Source: Brevibacterium casei CIP 102111 (GTDB lineage: Bacteria; Actinomycetota; Actinomycetes; Actinomycetales; Brevibacteriaceae). From it: 64,000 nt of DNA. Below, in pieces: positions 55,491 to 63,001 of this stretch. The stretch's first letter is position 1; each line of letters starts with the position of its first letter. The stretch is taken from the NCBI RefSeq assembly GCF_900169275.1, contig NZ_FXZC01000002.1, positions 1 through 64,000 of the forward strand, given 5' to 3'. Position numbers and translations under genes: made by a program. A model generated the notes under the pieces. It saw only the letters and a list, made by a program, of their open reading frames with translations, had not been told where the DNA came from and searched no databases.

Positions 55491-55537
55491 TCGGGCTAGC
55501 GGGATTTGAACCCACGACCTCTTCACCCCCAGTGAAG
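55491..55537 (-). tRNA. tRNA-Pro(GGG) 3' half only: attachment-site copy
   Basis: Read on the - strand the sequence gives an anticodon arm CTTCA-CTGGGGG-TGAAG (anticodon GGG, loop of seven), then variable loop AGGTC, T-arm GTGGG-TTCAAAT-CCCGC and acceptor strand TAGCCCG with discriminator A. Upstream of the anticodon arm, beyond 55537, no D-arm or CGGGCTA acceptor strand can be found. The gene is therefore cut at the anticodon arm. Integrases that use tRNA 3' ends leave exactly such a displaced copy, the intact gene being rebuilt at the far end of the element. Confidence 0.88.
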
Positions 55538-55664
55538 ACTAGGCGCAGTGGCTTGTGCCGTCTGCCCTTATTTCATGCGGTTCTCTCGGACTGCTGACCT
55601 TTCTTGTTGTGTCTCTTCCTGCCTCATTCCGTGCCTTCTGTGAGAGGATTGTGAGAGGTCGACA

Positions 55665-55670
55665 TAGACT
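55665..55670 (+). promoter_or_regulatory. -10 box for a leaderless transcript of the HEPN-motif gene
   Basis: TAGACT lies 6 bases before the ATG at 55677. Just upstream TGTGAGAGG is repeated directly (about 55640-55658), a possible operator. No ribosome site is seen. Confidence 0.4.
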
Positions 55671-55676
55671 GAGCGA

Positions 55677-56459
55677 ATGGCTCAGAAACCCAAGCGCGAT
55701 ATGGACATTGCTGAGGCGGCAAACTCACTGAAGACGCTTTTCATCACTCAGAATCTTTCCCTCGTGGCGATGCTCCACCCTGGCGCGCCGATCTTGGAGT
55801 GGCATCGCGAATTGACGGGCGCTCCTCGCGACGCTGATATACCTGTGGACCTGATGAAGCGGGATACAGATGAGGGAGTCCGCTTCTCAGCTCTGCAAGC
55901 TTTCGAGTACGTGCGAGAGCTACCGAGCGCAGACGTACAAAAGGACCTACTCGCCGGGCCGATGCTCCTCGGAGCGACCAAAATCGGCAACCTACTAATT
56001 CGACATGACCTAAACAGATCAGAAAGGCCGCTCACTCAGTTCGCACGGCATTTCAGAAACGCCGCCGCCCATGGCGATAGTTGGTATTTCAAAGGCGAGG
56101 AGCCGAAAAGCCCTGCCTACACTCGCGACGTTTGCCTCGACCAGTCTCTCGACGGCTCTCGTGCCACATTCGAGACCGTCGGACCATACGAGTACGTTAT
56201 GTTCTTGGATGAGATAGCCGCTTTCGCAAAACAGGTGACGCTAGAAAAGGCGATTAAGTTGGTCTACCAACGTCGAGACGGCAAAAATCCCGCAGAGATA
56301 CATGTAAGTCTGCAACAGGAACTTGAGAGCAGAGGCTTCAAGTGTTCCGACCAATCCGTTCAATGGCACATCGCGCAATACACTGCACAGGTTTATAACG
56401 GTAAGCTCCCAGAAGTCAACGTTGCGCCCCAAAGCTATCCCTTGGAGAATTCAAACTAA
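55677..56459 (+). CDS. Unknown protein with HEPN-type Rx4H motif, possible defence gene
   Basis: I do not recognise this 260-residue protein as a named family. It is mostly helical and has RHFRNAAAHGDSWYF at residues 124-138. The R127-N-A-A-A-H132 motif is the Rx4H pattern of HEPN ribonucleases found in abortive-infection and toxin systems. The C-terminal third (NPAEIHVSLQQELESRGFKCSDQSVQWHIAQYTAQVY) looks like a helix-turn-helix-like or helical region. Codon use is AT-richer than the chromosome. It is the first gene inside the attachment site, a usual place for cargo, and no antitoxin-like partner adjoins it. A defensive RNase is an inference from the motif only. Confidence 0.7.
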   Translation: MAQKPKRDMDIAEAANSLKTLFITQNLSLVAMLHPGAPILEWHRELTGAPRDADIPVDLMKRDTDEGVRFSALQAFEYVRELPSADVQKDLLAGPMLLGATKIGNLLIRHDLNRSERPLTQFARHFRNAAAHGDSWYFKGEEPKSPAYTRDVCLDQSLDGSRATFETVGPYEYVMFLDEIAAFAKQVTLEKAIKLVYQRRDGKNPAEIHVSLQQELESRGFKCSDQSVQWHIAQYTAQVYNGKLPEVNVAPQSYPLENSN

Positions 56460-56542
56460 CCACTTCAAGCCCTTGGCGTTTGAAGATGTGTCTCAAATTG
56501 CGAATGATGCTATCGGGTATGGGCGCAGCGACCTGGCGGCAA

Positions 56543-56770
56543 TTAGTGGCAGTCGGCAGGCCCGGTGAGTAGCGAGAGAGGCTGCACCCCTATCGTCTCT
56601 GCCAGCCGCTCGACGGTCTTAAGCGTGAGGTTGCGCTCGCCGCGTTCAACGCCACCCATGTAGGTGCGATGCACTCCGAGGCGCTCAGCAAATGCCTCTT
56701 GACTCAGCCCGAGCCGTAACCGATGGCGTCGGAGGTTCTCACCCACGACGCGCTGCAACTCACCTTCCAC
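56543..56770 (-). CDS. XRE-family helix-turn-helix regulator
   Basis: A 75-residue single-domain repressor: NLRRHRLRLGLSQEAFAERLGVHRTYMGGVERGERNLTLKTVERLAETIG is a standard Cro/CI-type HTH. The GTG start at 56770 lies beside a nested palindrome (56789-56824) in the gap to the divergent PASTA gene. It probably represses that gene and itself. It is the only candidate repressor in the visible part of the element. Bases 56460-56542 show nothing. Confidence 0.85.
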   Translation of the reverse strand: MEGELQRVVGENLRRHRLRLGLSQEAFAERLGVHRTYMGGVERGERNLTLKTVERLAETIGVQPLSLLTGPADCH

Positions 56771-56788
56771 TCGACCAAGCGTCTACCG

Positions 56789-56824
56789 GTGCTACTTTTT
56801 GGTCTACAGACTTATAAGTAGCAC
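56789..56824. promoter_or_regulatory. Nested palindromic operator between XRE regulator and PASTA gene
   Basis: GTGCTACTT (56789-56797) and AAGTAGCAC (56816-56824) form a perfect 9-bp dyad. An inner dyad GTCT/AGAC (56802-56805, 56808-56811) has exactly the same centre. The site lies 18 bases from the regulator start and 46 bases from the divergent gene. Confidence 0.65.
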
Positions 56825-56869
56825 AATGGTGGTATAGATGTAGTGAACTACAGAAGCGATGGAGCCCGA

Positions 56870-57721
56870 ATGACTGACCGCCCCACTGGAGAAGCACCAC
56901 AGGCGCGCCCGAGGCAGCGTCGAGCCTCGAAACCGTTCTATAAGAGGTGGTGGGTCTGGACGCTGGCTGCGCTGGTCGTGCTCTCCGCTACCGGGGTGTT
57001 CGGCCAGACCGAGGACGCGCCGGAAACTGTCGAGGCCAGCTCTACCGAGGAGGCAGAGCCGATAACGGTGCCCGATCTCGTCGGAAAGGCTGGAGACGAA
57101 GCCAAAGACGCGCTCGACGACCTCGATCTGAAAGCGGACTTTGTCGACGAGAGCGATGAGGATCGTTCGGTGATTCTGAATTCCAACTGGAAGGTTGAGA
57201 GCACGTCCCCCAATGCCGGTGCAGAAGTCGAGCCGGGTGATGCCGTCACCCTCACAGTATCCAAGATCGACGACGACCAGGAGTCAGCAGAGGAAAAGAA
57301 GGCTGAGAAGGCCAAAGCGGAGGAGAAGGCCAAGGACGAAAGCTCCAAAGAGAAGGAGTCGGAGTCCGAGTCGAAGTCGACAGACGATGACAAATTCGAC
57401 TTCGACTACTACCAAGGCGAGGTCACAGTCCAGTTCGAGATTGACGACAATTTCACTACCGGACTGGTGGCCACCGGCGCGAAACAAGACACCATCGCGG
57501 CGCTCCAGGCCGCAAAGGCGAAGTACCCCGACTACAAGAGCATCGTTGTGATGGGTAGCGGCCCGACCGTCGACAAGTACGGCAACAAGGACAACTCCTA
57601 CCTGTTCAGCGTTCGATACACACGAGACACTGTCGAGAAGATCGATTTCGACAACAGCGCATTGATTGATATTTGGGACCTTAGGGACGCGGGCATGGTC
57701 AACCCGGACCTCGACAAATAG
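56870..57721 (+). CDS. PASTA-domain membrane protein
   Basis: A 283-residue type II membrane protein. A basic cytoplasmic N-terminus (1-26) precedes a membrane helix (about 27-45, WWVWTLAALVVLSATGVFG). A PASTA domain (65-132, ITVPDLVGKAGDEAKDALDDLDLKADFV...) follows, then a Lys/Glu-rich coil (133-175) and a C-terminal globular domain (176-283). PASTA domains bind peptidoglycan fragments or beta-lactam-like ligands at the cell surface. The ATG at 56870 follows GGAG; an ATG-equivalent at 56843 lacks a site. It is paired with a lipoprotein gene 12 bases downstream. In an integrated element such surface proteins often alter the host or block other phages. Confidence 0.8.
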   Translation: MTDRPTGEAPQARPRQRRASKPFYKRWWVWTLAALVVLSATGVFGQTEDAPETVEASSTEEAEPITVPDLVGKAGDEAKDALDDLDLKADFVDESDEDRSVILNSNWKVESTSPNAGAEVEPGDAVTLTVSKIDDDQESAEEKKAEKAKAEEKAKDESSKEKESESESKSTDDDKFDFDYYQGEVTVQFEIDDNFTTGLVATGAKQDTIAALQAAKAKYPDYKSIVVMGSGPTVDKYGNKDNSYLFSVRYTRDTVEKIDFDNSALIDIWDLRDAGMVNPDLDK

Positions 57722-57733
57722 GACGGAGACTCC

Positions 57734-58426
57734 ATGAAGCGAATCACAGCCACTGCTACCGCTCTGGGACTTCTAACCCTCTCGGCGTGCACATCGGCGA
57801 CGGACGACTCACACACGGAGTCACAAGTCGCCGAGGCGAGTCCGCAGGCTCACGAGACTCAAGATTCCGACGGCGACTACGTGCAGACTGAGGCCGACCC
57901 GCCTGCTACCGCATCAGGTGCCACCTCCTATAAGGACGATGGCACCGGCTATTTCGACTTTGGCAAGACAGCAATTTTCCCGTCCGGCATGGAGCTGACC
58001 GTCGACTACCTCGGAGAGACGAAGTTCAGCGAGCACGGGACCGCGAGCAACTGCACCGCAGGCGATCCGGTCGCCGTGTTCAAACTGACTATTGCCAACA
58101 ACTCCGGCTCGACTGTCAATCCAAGCGATAGTCTCGACATCTCAGGCGTCTACTACAAAGACGGGGTTCGTGGCTCCTACGATCCAGTGCTCGTCGATGC
58201 CCCGAACGTCTTTGACGACTGGCAGGGGAAGAAACTCGATAACGGTATGTCGATTACCGAGCTGCCCGACGATGAGTCGGTCACGGCATATGCCGGGATG
58301 TGCCGCCCGGACGCATCAAACGACGAAACCGCCGTTCACGGCACCTTCGCCGACGAAGAGGTCGCCACTCCACTATGGACCGTGCCAGGAGCCGACCCCT
58401 ACGACCGCCGCCGCCCAGTTTCGTAG
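57734..58426 (+). CDS. Secreted lipoprotein of unknown function
   Basis: A 230-residue lipoprotein: signal peptide with lipobox LSAC and lipidated C19 (MKRITATATALGLLTLSAC), a Ser/Asp/Ala linker, then a beta-rich domain. That domain (FDFGKTAIFPSGMELTVDYLGETKF...VAVFKLTIANNSGSTVNPSD) resembles the Ig-like DUF4352 fold. It is co-oriented with the PASTA gene and preceded by GGAG. Its end overlaps terL on the other strand by 28 bases. Lipoproteins encoded by prophages can exclude superinfecting phages; that role is inferred. Confidence 0.8.
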   Translation: MKRITATATALGLLTLSACTSATDDSHTESQVAEASPQAHETQDSDGDYVQTEADPPATASGATSYKDDGTGYFDFGKTAIFPSGMELTVDYLGETKFSEHGTASNCTAGDPVAVFKLTIANNSGSTVNPSDSLDISGVYYKDGVRGSYDPVLVDAPNVFDDWQGKKLDNGMSITELPDDESVTAYAGMCRPDASNDETAVHGTFADEEVATPLWTVPGADPYDRRRPVS

Positions 58427-59943
58427 CCATACGGGCGAGCCTTTCCGGCCACCGCATAGACCCGTCTCGGTGCGCTTGTCAGCCTCTTGGCCTGTGGTGG
58501 TATCCCTCCGGTCGGAGTGACGGCTCGTCGAGCCTCTCCCGAGCGATGTGGGGTCGGGAGTCGGCGTTCGTCGGAGGGAGCGACGCTTCTGCCGGGGATG
58601 CTGATCCCGCCCATGAGCGCGGCGGGCCGCTGAGAGAGGTCAGCGACGATCATGCCGACAGCGACCACGAGGTCGTCGTGAGTTCCTGGAGGGTTCTGGA
58701 GCTTCACTGTCGAGGGGCCAGTTTCGACCATGCGAGCACTCATGAACTCCTCCCGAGTCTCGTCATCGTCAGGCAGGCTCAGCGAGCGGTCGCGGAGTGC
58801 GCCCCATAGCGACCGTGCGAGGCGATTCGCGCCGGCCGAGGAGAACACGAACTCCTCGGTGCGTACGCCTTGCCGTTGGAGGTTCGTCGTCAATTGCTCC
58901 GCCTGCATCCGGTCGAAGCGGAGCTTGGCTCCGTACTCACGACAGACGCGCAGCGAGGCAGCCTCGACCTCGGCGAGGTCGACTCTGCCCCCACTGTCCG
59001 ATGGTCTCCAGCTCATCACCTTGTCGATGATGAACACGCGGCCCGCTGCACGCTCCTCGGCGTGACCGACCGCGAGCGCCGTGAGGTCTCGCCGGGTGCC
59101 CACGTCGAGCGCGGCGACATACTCACGGCGAGGATCAGGGGCGAGCACCGGGTCGCCTGGGCGGATGACTGCCTCGATGTCGGCAGGCGAGGTCAGAGCG
59201 TCGTCAGCCTCGGACCACTCGCAGAGGATAAGCCGCCGCCATTCCGAGGGGGTGAGATCGTCTTTCACCTCGGCGATGTCCTCCTCAGTCCACCAGGGCG
59301 AGGGGCCAGGATGGAGCGAGGTGTGCCAGGCGGGCGAGGTCAGGGCCTTCTGCCACCTCTTGGCACCGATGCCCGTCGGCGACCCCGCCGTCGTGATGAT
59401 GATGAGCCGCGACCCTGGCACCTTCGGCACCGCCGAGGAGATGGCCGACCACAGTGTTCGGTGGTTCGGCGTGTTCGGCCAGACTGCCAGCTCGTCAACG
59501 ATCTGGAGCCATGGCCGCTTGCCGAAGGCTGAGGCCCCGTCGGAAGTCTCGACGGTCAGCGTGGCACCCGTCGCCGTGTTCTCGACCGTCCTGCCCAGCA
59601 CCTTCGCGCTCGACCGGAGACCGGAACGGTCGACGAAGCCACTCAGCGCCTCCATGGTCAGCTCGGCCTGATCCGCGTCTGACGCGTAGACCAGTGAGGT
59701 CGAGTTCGCTGGGGCCTCGGTGAGGAGTAGCGACAAAGTAATACCAGCGATGTCGGTCGTCTTGGACATGCCGCGTCCTCGGAGGAGGAAATGCCGTCGA
59801 GGTCCCTCGGGGTCGAATATTGCCCGAGCGTCGGCCAATTGAAACGGGTGGGCCATTTCGCCCCACCTCGCGCCGTTCTCCAGAGGCAAAGCGGCGAGGA
59901 GGTCGAGCGCGGCGAGCGTAGCGGTGGTCTTTGTCCTGTTCAT
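58399..59943 (-). CDS. Phage terminase large subunit
   Basis: A 514-residue DNA-packaging motor. The ATPase domain has a Walker A-like motif RGRGMSKTT (55-63; Ser where Gly usually precedes Lys) and Walker B WLQIVDELAVW (D150, E151). The RNase H-like nuclease domain begins YVAALDVGTRRDLTALAVGH (D280) and has a later acidic pair in THDDLVVAVG. A basic tail ends the protein. Its ATG overlaps the terS stop. Transcription then runs into the convergent lipoprotein gene and the attachment end, so no structural genes can follow on this side. Confidence 0.88.
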   Translation of the reverse strand: MNRTKTTATLAALDLLAALPLENGARWGEMAHPFQLADARAIFDPEGPRRHFLLRGRGMSKTTDIAGITLSLLLTEAPANSTSLVYASDADQAELTMEALSGFVDRSGLRSSAKVLGRTVENTATGATLTVETSDGASAFGKRPWLQIVDELAVWPNTPNHRTLWSAISSAVPKVPGSRLIIITTAGSPTGIGAKRWQKALTSPAWHTSLHPGPSPWWTEEDIAEVKDDLTPSEWRRLILCEWSEADDALTSPADIEAVIRPGDPVLAPDPRREYVAALDVGTRRDLTALAVGHAEERAAGRVFIIDKVMSWRPSDSGGRVDLAEVEAASLRVCREYGAKLRFDRMQAEQLTTNLQRQGVRTEEFVFSSAGANRLARSLWGALRDRSLSLPDDDETREEFMSARMVETGPSTVKLQNPPGTHDDLVVAVGMIVADLSQRPAALMGGISIPGRSVAPSDERRLPTPHRSGEARRAVTPTGGIPPQAKRLTSAPRRVYAVAGKARPYGYETGRRRS

Positions 59944-60551
59944 CGGTCGTCCTCCTCAGGGGTGGTCTGTGCGCCTTCGGCCTTCACTCGGTCGAGTGCC
60001 GCGATCACGGGGTCGGGTCCAGCGTCGAGTACCTCTCGACCCTTCTCGACCAGCGCGTCGAGGTCGACAGCAGAGCTGGTGCCCTCGCGGACGGCCTTTG
60101 CCCTGAGTAGAGACAACTCCGCCTCAGATCGGGGGTCCAAGCCGAGGCGGTCACGGGCAGAGGTGGCACTGTTCTCGAACCAACGGAGCATGTTCACCAG
60201 CGAGGTGCGAGGCTGTCCGTCGTCGTCAATGATGCCGATCTCGTCCAGGTGACGACGCAGGAGCGCAGCTCGGGCCTCGGCATCCGCCCATGCTGCCAGG
60301 GCCTCGGGATACTTCCTCAAGTCCGGTCGGTCGTCGACGATGCCCGCCACGAGGGCGGCGCTCACGGCGCTGTAGACCCTCGGTGATCTGTAGCCGCTCT
60401 GAAGGTTCACGGTGTTGTTCTCGGAGAAGTCCGAGTGCTTCGGTGAGCCGCGTCCTGCGCCCTTCGCGGGGCGATACCATGACGGCCATTGGTCAGGTGG
60501 GAGCTTGGCGACCTCGGCAGCGGTCAGGCCCTTCTTCATCTTCCTGCTCAT
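59940..60551 (-). CDS. Putative terminase small subunit
   Basis: A 203-residue, mostly helical, basic-then-acidic protein. The segment LVNMLRWFENSATSARDRLGLDPRSEAELSLLRAKAV resembles the C-terminal part of P27-type small terminases, which recognise packaging sites. Position directly before terL with an ATGA overlap supports this. The ATG at 60551 overlaps the upstream gene; the open frame continuing to 61082 is a shadow. Confidence 0.7.
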   Translation of the reverse strand: MSRKMKKGLTAAEVAKLPPDQWPSWYRPAKGAGRGSPKHSDFSENNTVNLQSGYRSPRVYSAVSAALVAGIVDDRPDLRKYPEALAAWADAEARAALLRRHLDEIGIIDDDGQPRTSLVNMLRWFENSATSARDRLGLDPRSEAELSLLRAKAVREGTSSAVDLDALVEKGREVLDAGPDPVIAALDRVKAEGAQTTPEEDDR

Positions 60552-61510
60552 CGCCCGACCCTCCCGGTCTCGAACTTCTCTCGCAGGTCGGCGAGGTCGA
60601 TATGTGCCCATGGGGTCGGGTTCGGTTCGATGTCCATCACGCCCCAGGCTGGAGGGTCGAGGCGCACGTTCTCGATGCCGAGCTTGCGCGAGATGCCTGC
60701 CGCCTCCAGCACGAGGCGTGCCATAGCCGACTGTCCGTAGGCCCCGAATGCCTCGGCGGCATCGGCGCACGTCCGGCACACCGACACGCGCCGGTGGGCG
60801 GTCGAGGTGCCGCCGAGCGAGGACGGTGAGACTCGCGCCTCGGTCCATGCCGACGATGCCCGTGAGGGGACGACCTCGACCGAGGCGACCCCGCAGAGGT
60901 AGCAACCGCCACCAGTGGGCGCTGGGGTTGGCTGGGGGCGCTCGGTCAGGGCGCGGAGGAACGCGGCCACCGCTTGCCGTGCGCGAGCACGTCCCTCCTC
61001 GGGCACGTGTGACCATGGCAGGGCCGCTCCGGTGCTCGGGTGGGCCTCGGCCTCGGCGACGGGAGCGAATCTGCTCTCCCACACCAGGCCCAGGGCCTCG
61101 GTCGTGAGATAGCGAATCGCCATGCGGACCCGTCGCGCCGAAGTCAGCTTGAGGTCGGTCTCCGCCACGGCGGCGACAGCGAGGGCACGCTCGACGGCGG
61201 TGTTCGCTATCACGTCAGCGACGTACTGCCCTCGCCCTGCCGGGTGCTCGATGTTGACCGCCACAGCACGCTCACGGCGCTCCTCGCAGGCCGAGCATCT
61301 TGTCATGGTGGTCTCGAACTCCTGTGCCGCTTTCCTTCGCAGTGACGGCGACCCGCCTCGATACTCCCGACCGAGCGAGGTGATGGTGTCCTGCCCGTGC
61401 TGGACGGTCGGCGCGGTCGCTACCCCGCAGACGCGGCAGGCGAGCCAGCCGTCCGCCAGCTCGACGGTTGGGGTGAATTCGGGAGCGTAGGGGTTGGTTT
61501 CGTAATACAT
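60548..61510 (-). CDS. Unknown protein with paired CxxC zinc-binding sites
   Basis: A 320-residue protein of unknown function. Cysteine pairs occur as CRVCG, CSACE, CYLCG and CRTC, consistent with two zinc ribbons, one in each half. The middle is helical and Ala-rich. The ATG at 61510 follows AAAGG; the frame open to 61636 is rejected. It lies between the WhiB-like gene and terS in the leftward operon. Bases 61511-61632 show no gene. Confidence 0.7.
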   Translation of the reverse strand: MYYETNPYAPEFTPTVELADGWLACRVCGVATAPTVQHGQDTITSLGREYRGGSPSLRRKAAQEFETTMTRCSACEERRERAVAVNIEHPAGRGQYVADVIANTAVERALAVAAVAETDLKLTSARRVRMAIRYLTTEALGLVWESRFAPVAEAEAHPSTGAALPWSHVPEEGRARARQAVAAFLRALTERPQPTPAPTGGGCYLCGVASVEVVPSRASSAWTEARVSPSSLGGTSTAHRRVSVCRTCADAAEAFGAYGQSAMARLVLEAAGISRKLGIENVRLDPPAWGVMDIEPNPTPWAHIDLADLREKFETGRVGR

Positions 61511-61632
61511 ATTCGGGCCTTTCGTTGTGATTCTTCGCCACCACTTGGTCAGGGGTGGCACGGTCGAGATGGTGTCGATGTGGGGGTGGAGCGCCGGGGG
61601 TGGCGACGAGGGCGATGACCGAGAGCGCGGGG

Positions 61633-61920
61633 TCACAGCGGATCACCGCCGTTGCGGCTCAGCGGTCGAGGCTCGCCACCGCGCCACTTGCCCGCCCAGA
61701 AGCCCGCCTCAGGTCTGGCCGTGGTGGCGAACTCCTGGCACAGCTCCAGCAGTGGGCAGGATCGGCAGGTCTGCCTCATGTCGATGCGGTCCCGGAGGCC
61801 GCCGCCCTGCCTGATGCGGTCGTCGATGAACCGCTCGTCACCCTCGCAGGCGGGCCGGTCGGTCTCCATCGCCACGAGGAGAGGCGCGAGGGCGGCATGG
61901 GCGCGTCTGCGGTTATCCAT
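61633..61920 (-). CDS. WhiB-like iron-sulfur regulator
   Basis: A 95-residue WhiB-type protein with the four cluster cysteines C25, C52, C55 and C61 (spacing C-x26-C-x2-C-x5-C). They are followed by GFWAG at 73-77, a variant of the G(V/I)WGG turn. Wbl proteins are unique to Actinomycetota and their phages, bind a 4Fe-4S cluster and modulate sigma-factor-dependent transcription. Phage-borne copies can reprogramme division or superinfection immunity. The ATG at 61920 follows GGAG by nine bases and overlaps the gene upstream. Confidence 0.88.
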   Translation of the reverse strand: MDNRRRAHAALAPLLVAMETDRPACEGDERFIDDRIRQGGGLRDRIDMRQTCRSCPLLELCQEFATTARPEAGFWAGKWRGGEPRPLSRNGGDPL

Positions 61921-62377
61921 CGCGGTCGTCTCCGCTCTGCTCGTCGTCACGGTCGGTCGTGTGCTCCTGTGCTGTCGGTGGAGCGCCTGCCGAGGCCACT
62001 GCCGACACGACGGTCGACTGTCCCGACCTCCGGCTGTCATCGGCCAGGATCGCCGCCTCAAGCCTCATGACGTGGAGGTAGCAGTCGTCGAAGATGCGAG
62101 TGGGATAGCCGAGGTTGCCTCGGCACCAGCTACCTCGCTTCGACCGGCAGATCGGGCAGGGCGTGTTCTTCGCCGTGTCGACGAGATCGAACAGCTTCGA
62201 GCGCTTCGGGACGTGGATCGACGGGGCCGCTTCGGCCTCATTCCCGCGACCCTGTGAGTACTCCTGTGAGAAGCCCAAAGGTGATCCGAGCATCGCTCCA
62301 GTTGAGAGGGCAGGCGAGTCGTTAGACCCACTTCTCCACTCGGGAAGTGGGGCACTCTTGCGGTACTTGGTGCTCAT
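61913..62377 (-). CDS. Small zinc-finger phage protein
   Basis: A 154-residue protein with one zinc-binding motif: C74, C77 and C85 (PCPICRSKRGSWCRG) and C99/H102 (DDCYLHVMR). This CPxC-x7-C pattern is common in small actinophage proteins of unknown role and may bind DNA. The rest is low complexity. GAGGAGG precedes the ATG at 62377, and both ends overlap their neighbours. Confidence 0.75.
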   Translation of the reverse strand: MSTKYRKSAPLPEWRSGSNDSPALSTGAMLGSPLGFSQEYSQGRGNEAEAAPSIHVPKRSKLFDLVDTAKNTPCPICRSKRGSWCRGNLGYPTRIFDDCYLHVMRLEAAILADDSRRSGQSTVVSAVASAGAPPTAQEHTTDRDDEQSGDDRDG

Positions 62378-62811
62378 GTCTCGCACCTCCTCGCGCCTGC
62401 CTCGGCAGGTCGAGCAGGTAGACTCACCAGCTCATGCCAGCCAGTCCCGTTGCAGGCATGCCCGCAGCGGGATGAGTCCAGCCACGCCCTCGCCTTTTCC
62501 GCTTCCGCCTCGGTGGCGTACAGAGCGACCGTGAGGCCGCGTCCGCAGTGGCTCAGGACGGCGTGCGGTCCGTCGCCCATCACCCACTCGGCGCGCGGCC
62601 ACCGGCACCGTGCGAGCGCCCTGTGCAATCTGTGCACGCGACCGCAGGTGTGTGGAGCAGGCCGCGCCACTGTCGAGGCGAACTCGGTCGCCCTGCGGGC
62701 AAGGTTGGCAAGGACAGATGTCGACCTTTCGCTCACGCCGTGGTCTCGCGTCATTGGTGGGGGAGCGGTCGGTGCGATGCTCACAACTGATTCAGGTGTC
62801 TTGGCGCTCAT
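62374..62811 (-). CDS. Hypothetical phage protein
   Basis: A 145-residue protein of unknown function. The C-terminal segment LTVALYATEAEAEKARAWLDSSRCGHACNGTGWHELVSL has a CGxxC pair and ends in a HELV motif often seen in small actinophage proteins. GGAG lies seven bases before the ATG at 62811. It is the first gene of the overlapping leftward operon ending in terL. Confidence 0.65.
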   Translation of the reverse strand: MSAKTPESVVSIAPTAPPPMTRDHGVSERSTSVLANLARRATEFASTVARPAPHTCGRVHRLHRALARCRWPRAEWVMGDGPHAVLSHCGRGLTVALYATEAEAEKARAWLDSSRCGHACNGTGWHELVSLPARPAEAGARRCET

Positions 62812-63001
62812 TGTGATCTCCTCGAAATGATGGGCTCTCGCACGCGCGAGGACAGTAATGGTGGTGTGGCGCTCTGAGCAGGGGTGGAGTTCCCTGCCCC
62901 GGGCGGTGGGCTGAAGCTCTTCAGTTGGCTTCGCGTATCAGGCCAATGAGCGGGTGTTTTCATCTGTTCAATCACCCCGCTCGCGCTCAGGCTCCAGGGG
63001 G

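Noticed and set aside
55491..55570. Intact tRNA-Pro gene
   Set aside because: No D-arm or 5' acceptor strand complementary to TAGCCCG is found upstream of the anticodon arm, so only a 3' fragment is called.
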